From positions 1 to 14,823 of the forward strand of contig CAAEBO010000029.1 of assembly GCA_900754085.1 (NCBI GenBank): a DNA stretch of 14,823 nt, read 5' to 3'. This document shows, in pieces, positions 13,709 to 14,823 of this stretch (position 1 is the stretch's first letter; each line of letters begins with the position of its first letter). The stretch comes from Clostridia bacterium (lineage in GTDB: Bacteria > Bacillota > Clostridia > TANB77 > CAG-508). The notes under the pieces are model-generated. The model was not told where the DNA came from. It saw only the letters and a program-made list of their open reading frames with translations, and ran no database searches. Made by a program: the position numbers and the translations under genes.

Positions 13709-14823
13709 TTATTTTTTCTTTTGTTTCTTAGTTAAAACTACTGCATATTTTAAAGTTATTGTTTCTAATCCTACTAGTCCAACTAATACTAGTAATAACA
13801 CTACAGGTATTTCTGCTCCTGTTTCCACACTTATAATCACATTTGCTTTTGATGTATTATCTTTATCATTGTTATCTACAAATCCTGGTACATTTCCTGT
13901 TTCTACTAATCTTACTTCATTAGCCTTTTCTCCCATATTTTCTTCAGTTTGTTCCCAGTTTAATAATACTGTGTATTCTTTTGTTTCTCCTGCTCCTATC
14001 TCTGGTATTACCTTTATTAGTTTTCCTTCTTTTTCTTCCCATGTTCCATCATTATTTGCAAGTTTCATTCCTTCTGGAATGTTTTCTTCTATTATTGCGT
14101 TTCCGCTTATTTCTCCTGTGTTCATTACTTTTATTTTGTACTCTACTTGTACACTTGTTTCCTCTGTTTTCTTTCTATAGATTTCTACCTTTTCTATTTT
14201 TCCGTTTGATACTTCTTTTTTATCTCCATTGACAACTATTCCTGTTATTTCTTTTTCTACTCCTATATTAGATGATTTAGCTTGATAATAGTAATATACG
14301 TCTATTGTGTTATTTACTATCTTCTCATCTTTTTCATTTTCTACTATTTCTACTTTCATTTTTCCTTCTGCATTTTGTGGTAATTCTTTTTCTAGTAATG
14401 TGTAATATTCAAATTCTTTTTCTTCTGTCTTGTATTCATCGTCTTTTGATCCATCTATTACAATTTTGCTACTTTGTAGTTCGCCTGTTTCTTTGTTAGT
14501 TAAAATATCTATATGGTGTTCCTCTACCACTGCTTTTTGTGCATAACAGTATGTTACTACTGTATCTTGTAATTTCATTGTTCCTTCTGTATTTCCTGAG
14601 TCTGATACTAATGTATATGTTTTATTTTCTTTAGTAATTGTTTCTTTGCGATGATTTATATTTGTATTATATTTTTCGTCTACATATCCATTTATTTCTG
14701 CTCTATTTTCTAGAACTTGATTATTACTATCATCTACATCTTCATCTTTTTCTAGGTAATTTATTATTACTTTTGCTGGTTTTAATTTGTAATAATATAT
14801 TACTTCTTGTGGTTTTTCTGCAT
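13709..14823 (-). CDS. Membrane-anchored surface protein with MucBP-like repeats and a DUF11-like domain, 5' end cut by window edge
   Basis: The reading frame is open to the right edge, so the internal Met at 14578 is not the start; 370 residues are visible. About two repeats of roughly 83 residues can be seen. Their ends align at VIYYYKLK (7-14), VVTYCYAQK (88-96) and DVYYYYQAK (174-182), each preceded by a YTL...EG-M-K type strand, which resembles MucBP repeats of adhesins. A DUF11/isopeptide-like domain follows (about 225-330, VEYKIKVMNTGEISGNAI, IPEGMKL). The protein ends in SVETG (331-335), a hydrophobic segment (about 339-364) and KKQKKK. That end resembles a cell-wall sorting signal but lacks a canonical LPxTG, so plain membrane anchoring is equally possible. 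A role in adhesion is an inference from the repeats. Confidence 0.75.
   Translation of the reverse strand, partial: AEKPQEVIYYYKLKPAKVIINYLEKDEDVDDSNNQVLENRAEINGYVDEKYNTNINHRKETITKENKTYTLVSDSGNTEGTMKLQDTVVTYCYAQKAVVEEHHIDILTNKETGELQSSKIVIDGSKDDEYKTEEKEFEYYTLLEKELPQNAEGKMKVEIVENEKDEKIVNNTIDVYYYYQAKSSNIGVEKEITGIVVNGDKKEVSNGKIEKVEIYRKKTEETSVQVEYKIKVMNTGEISGNAIIEENIPEGMKLANNDGTWEEKEGKLIKVIPEIGAGETKEYTVLLNWEQTEENMGEKANEVRLVETGNVPGFVDNNDKDNTSKANVIISVETGAEIPVVLLLVLVGLVGLETITLKYAVVLTKKQKKK

Noticed and set aside
13709..14578. Treating the surface protein as complete from the Met at 14578
   Set aside because: The frame is open without a stop to the right edge, there is no ribosome binding site before this Met, and a repeat unit runs straight across it.
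1..14823. CRISPR array, intact insertion sequence, prophage or toxin-antitoxin genes
   Set aside because: No regularly spaced direct repeats, transposase, phage structural gene or paired small toxin-antitoxin frames are visible.

Overview
The window is very AT-rich (roughly three quarters A+T). Its genes carry strong AGGAGG-type ribosome binding sites, use TTG and GTG starts as well as ATG, and have textbook sigma-A promoters and intrinsic terminators. This points to a low-GC Firmicute, most likely one of the uncultured gut Clostridia. The gene content fits: an LCP-RsfS pair, ComEA, a DacF-type carboxypeptidase, a CmpB-family membrane protein, and a surface protein with MucBP-like repeats. 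Placement below class is not supportable from this sequence alone.

Layout. (1) 1-807, minus strand: the N-terminal 269 codons of an SbcD/YhaO-like metallophosphoesterase, running off the left edge. (2) 1020-1355: divergent tRNA-Arg(ACG) and tRNA-Pro(TGG) genes with back-to-back promoters and their own terminators. (3) 1403-2578, minus: a protein with a transglutaminase-like Cys-His-Asp pattern, divergent from a CmpB-family membrane protein at 2843-3577. (4) 3613-3673: a long stable hairpin between convergent genes, then yhbY and comEA on the minus strand. (5) 4900-6168, plus: a D-Ala-D-Ala carboxypeptidase. (6) 6201-10160, minus: two operons in series. The upstream one is an ArsC/Spx-like protein, a DUF5711-like membrane protein and CvpA. 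The downstream one is an LCP ligase and RsfS. They are separated by a terminator whose stem contains the next promoter's -35 box. (7) 10254-13462, minus: a three-gene GldA-GldF-GldG-like ABC transporter operon. (8) 13463-13708: an intergenic region with a GC-rich island that no gene explains. (9) 13709-14823, minus: the C-terminal 370 residues of a membrane-anchored surface protein with MucBP-like repeats, truncated by the right edge.

Functionally the window is mostly core and envelope genes: cell-wall synthesis and remodelling (carboxypeptidase, LCP), ribosome maturation and silencing (YhbY, RsfS), DNA uptake and repair (ComEA, SbcD-like) and membrane proteins of poorly known role (CmpB, CvpA, DUF5711-like, GldG-type transporter). 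I see no CRISPR array, intact insertion sequence, prophage or defence island. The best leads are the uncharacterised transglutaminase-like protein, the GC-rich island at 13587-13657, the promoter/terminator overlap at 7893-7946, and the CmpB leader, which may be structured.
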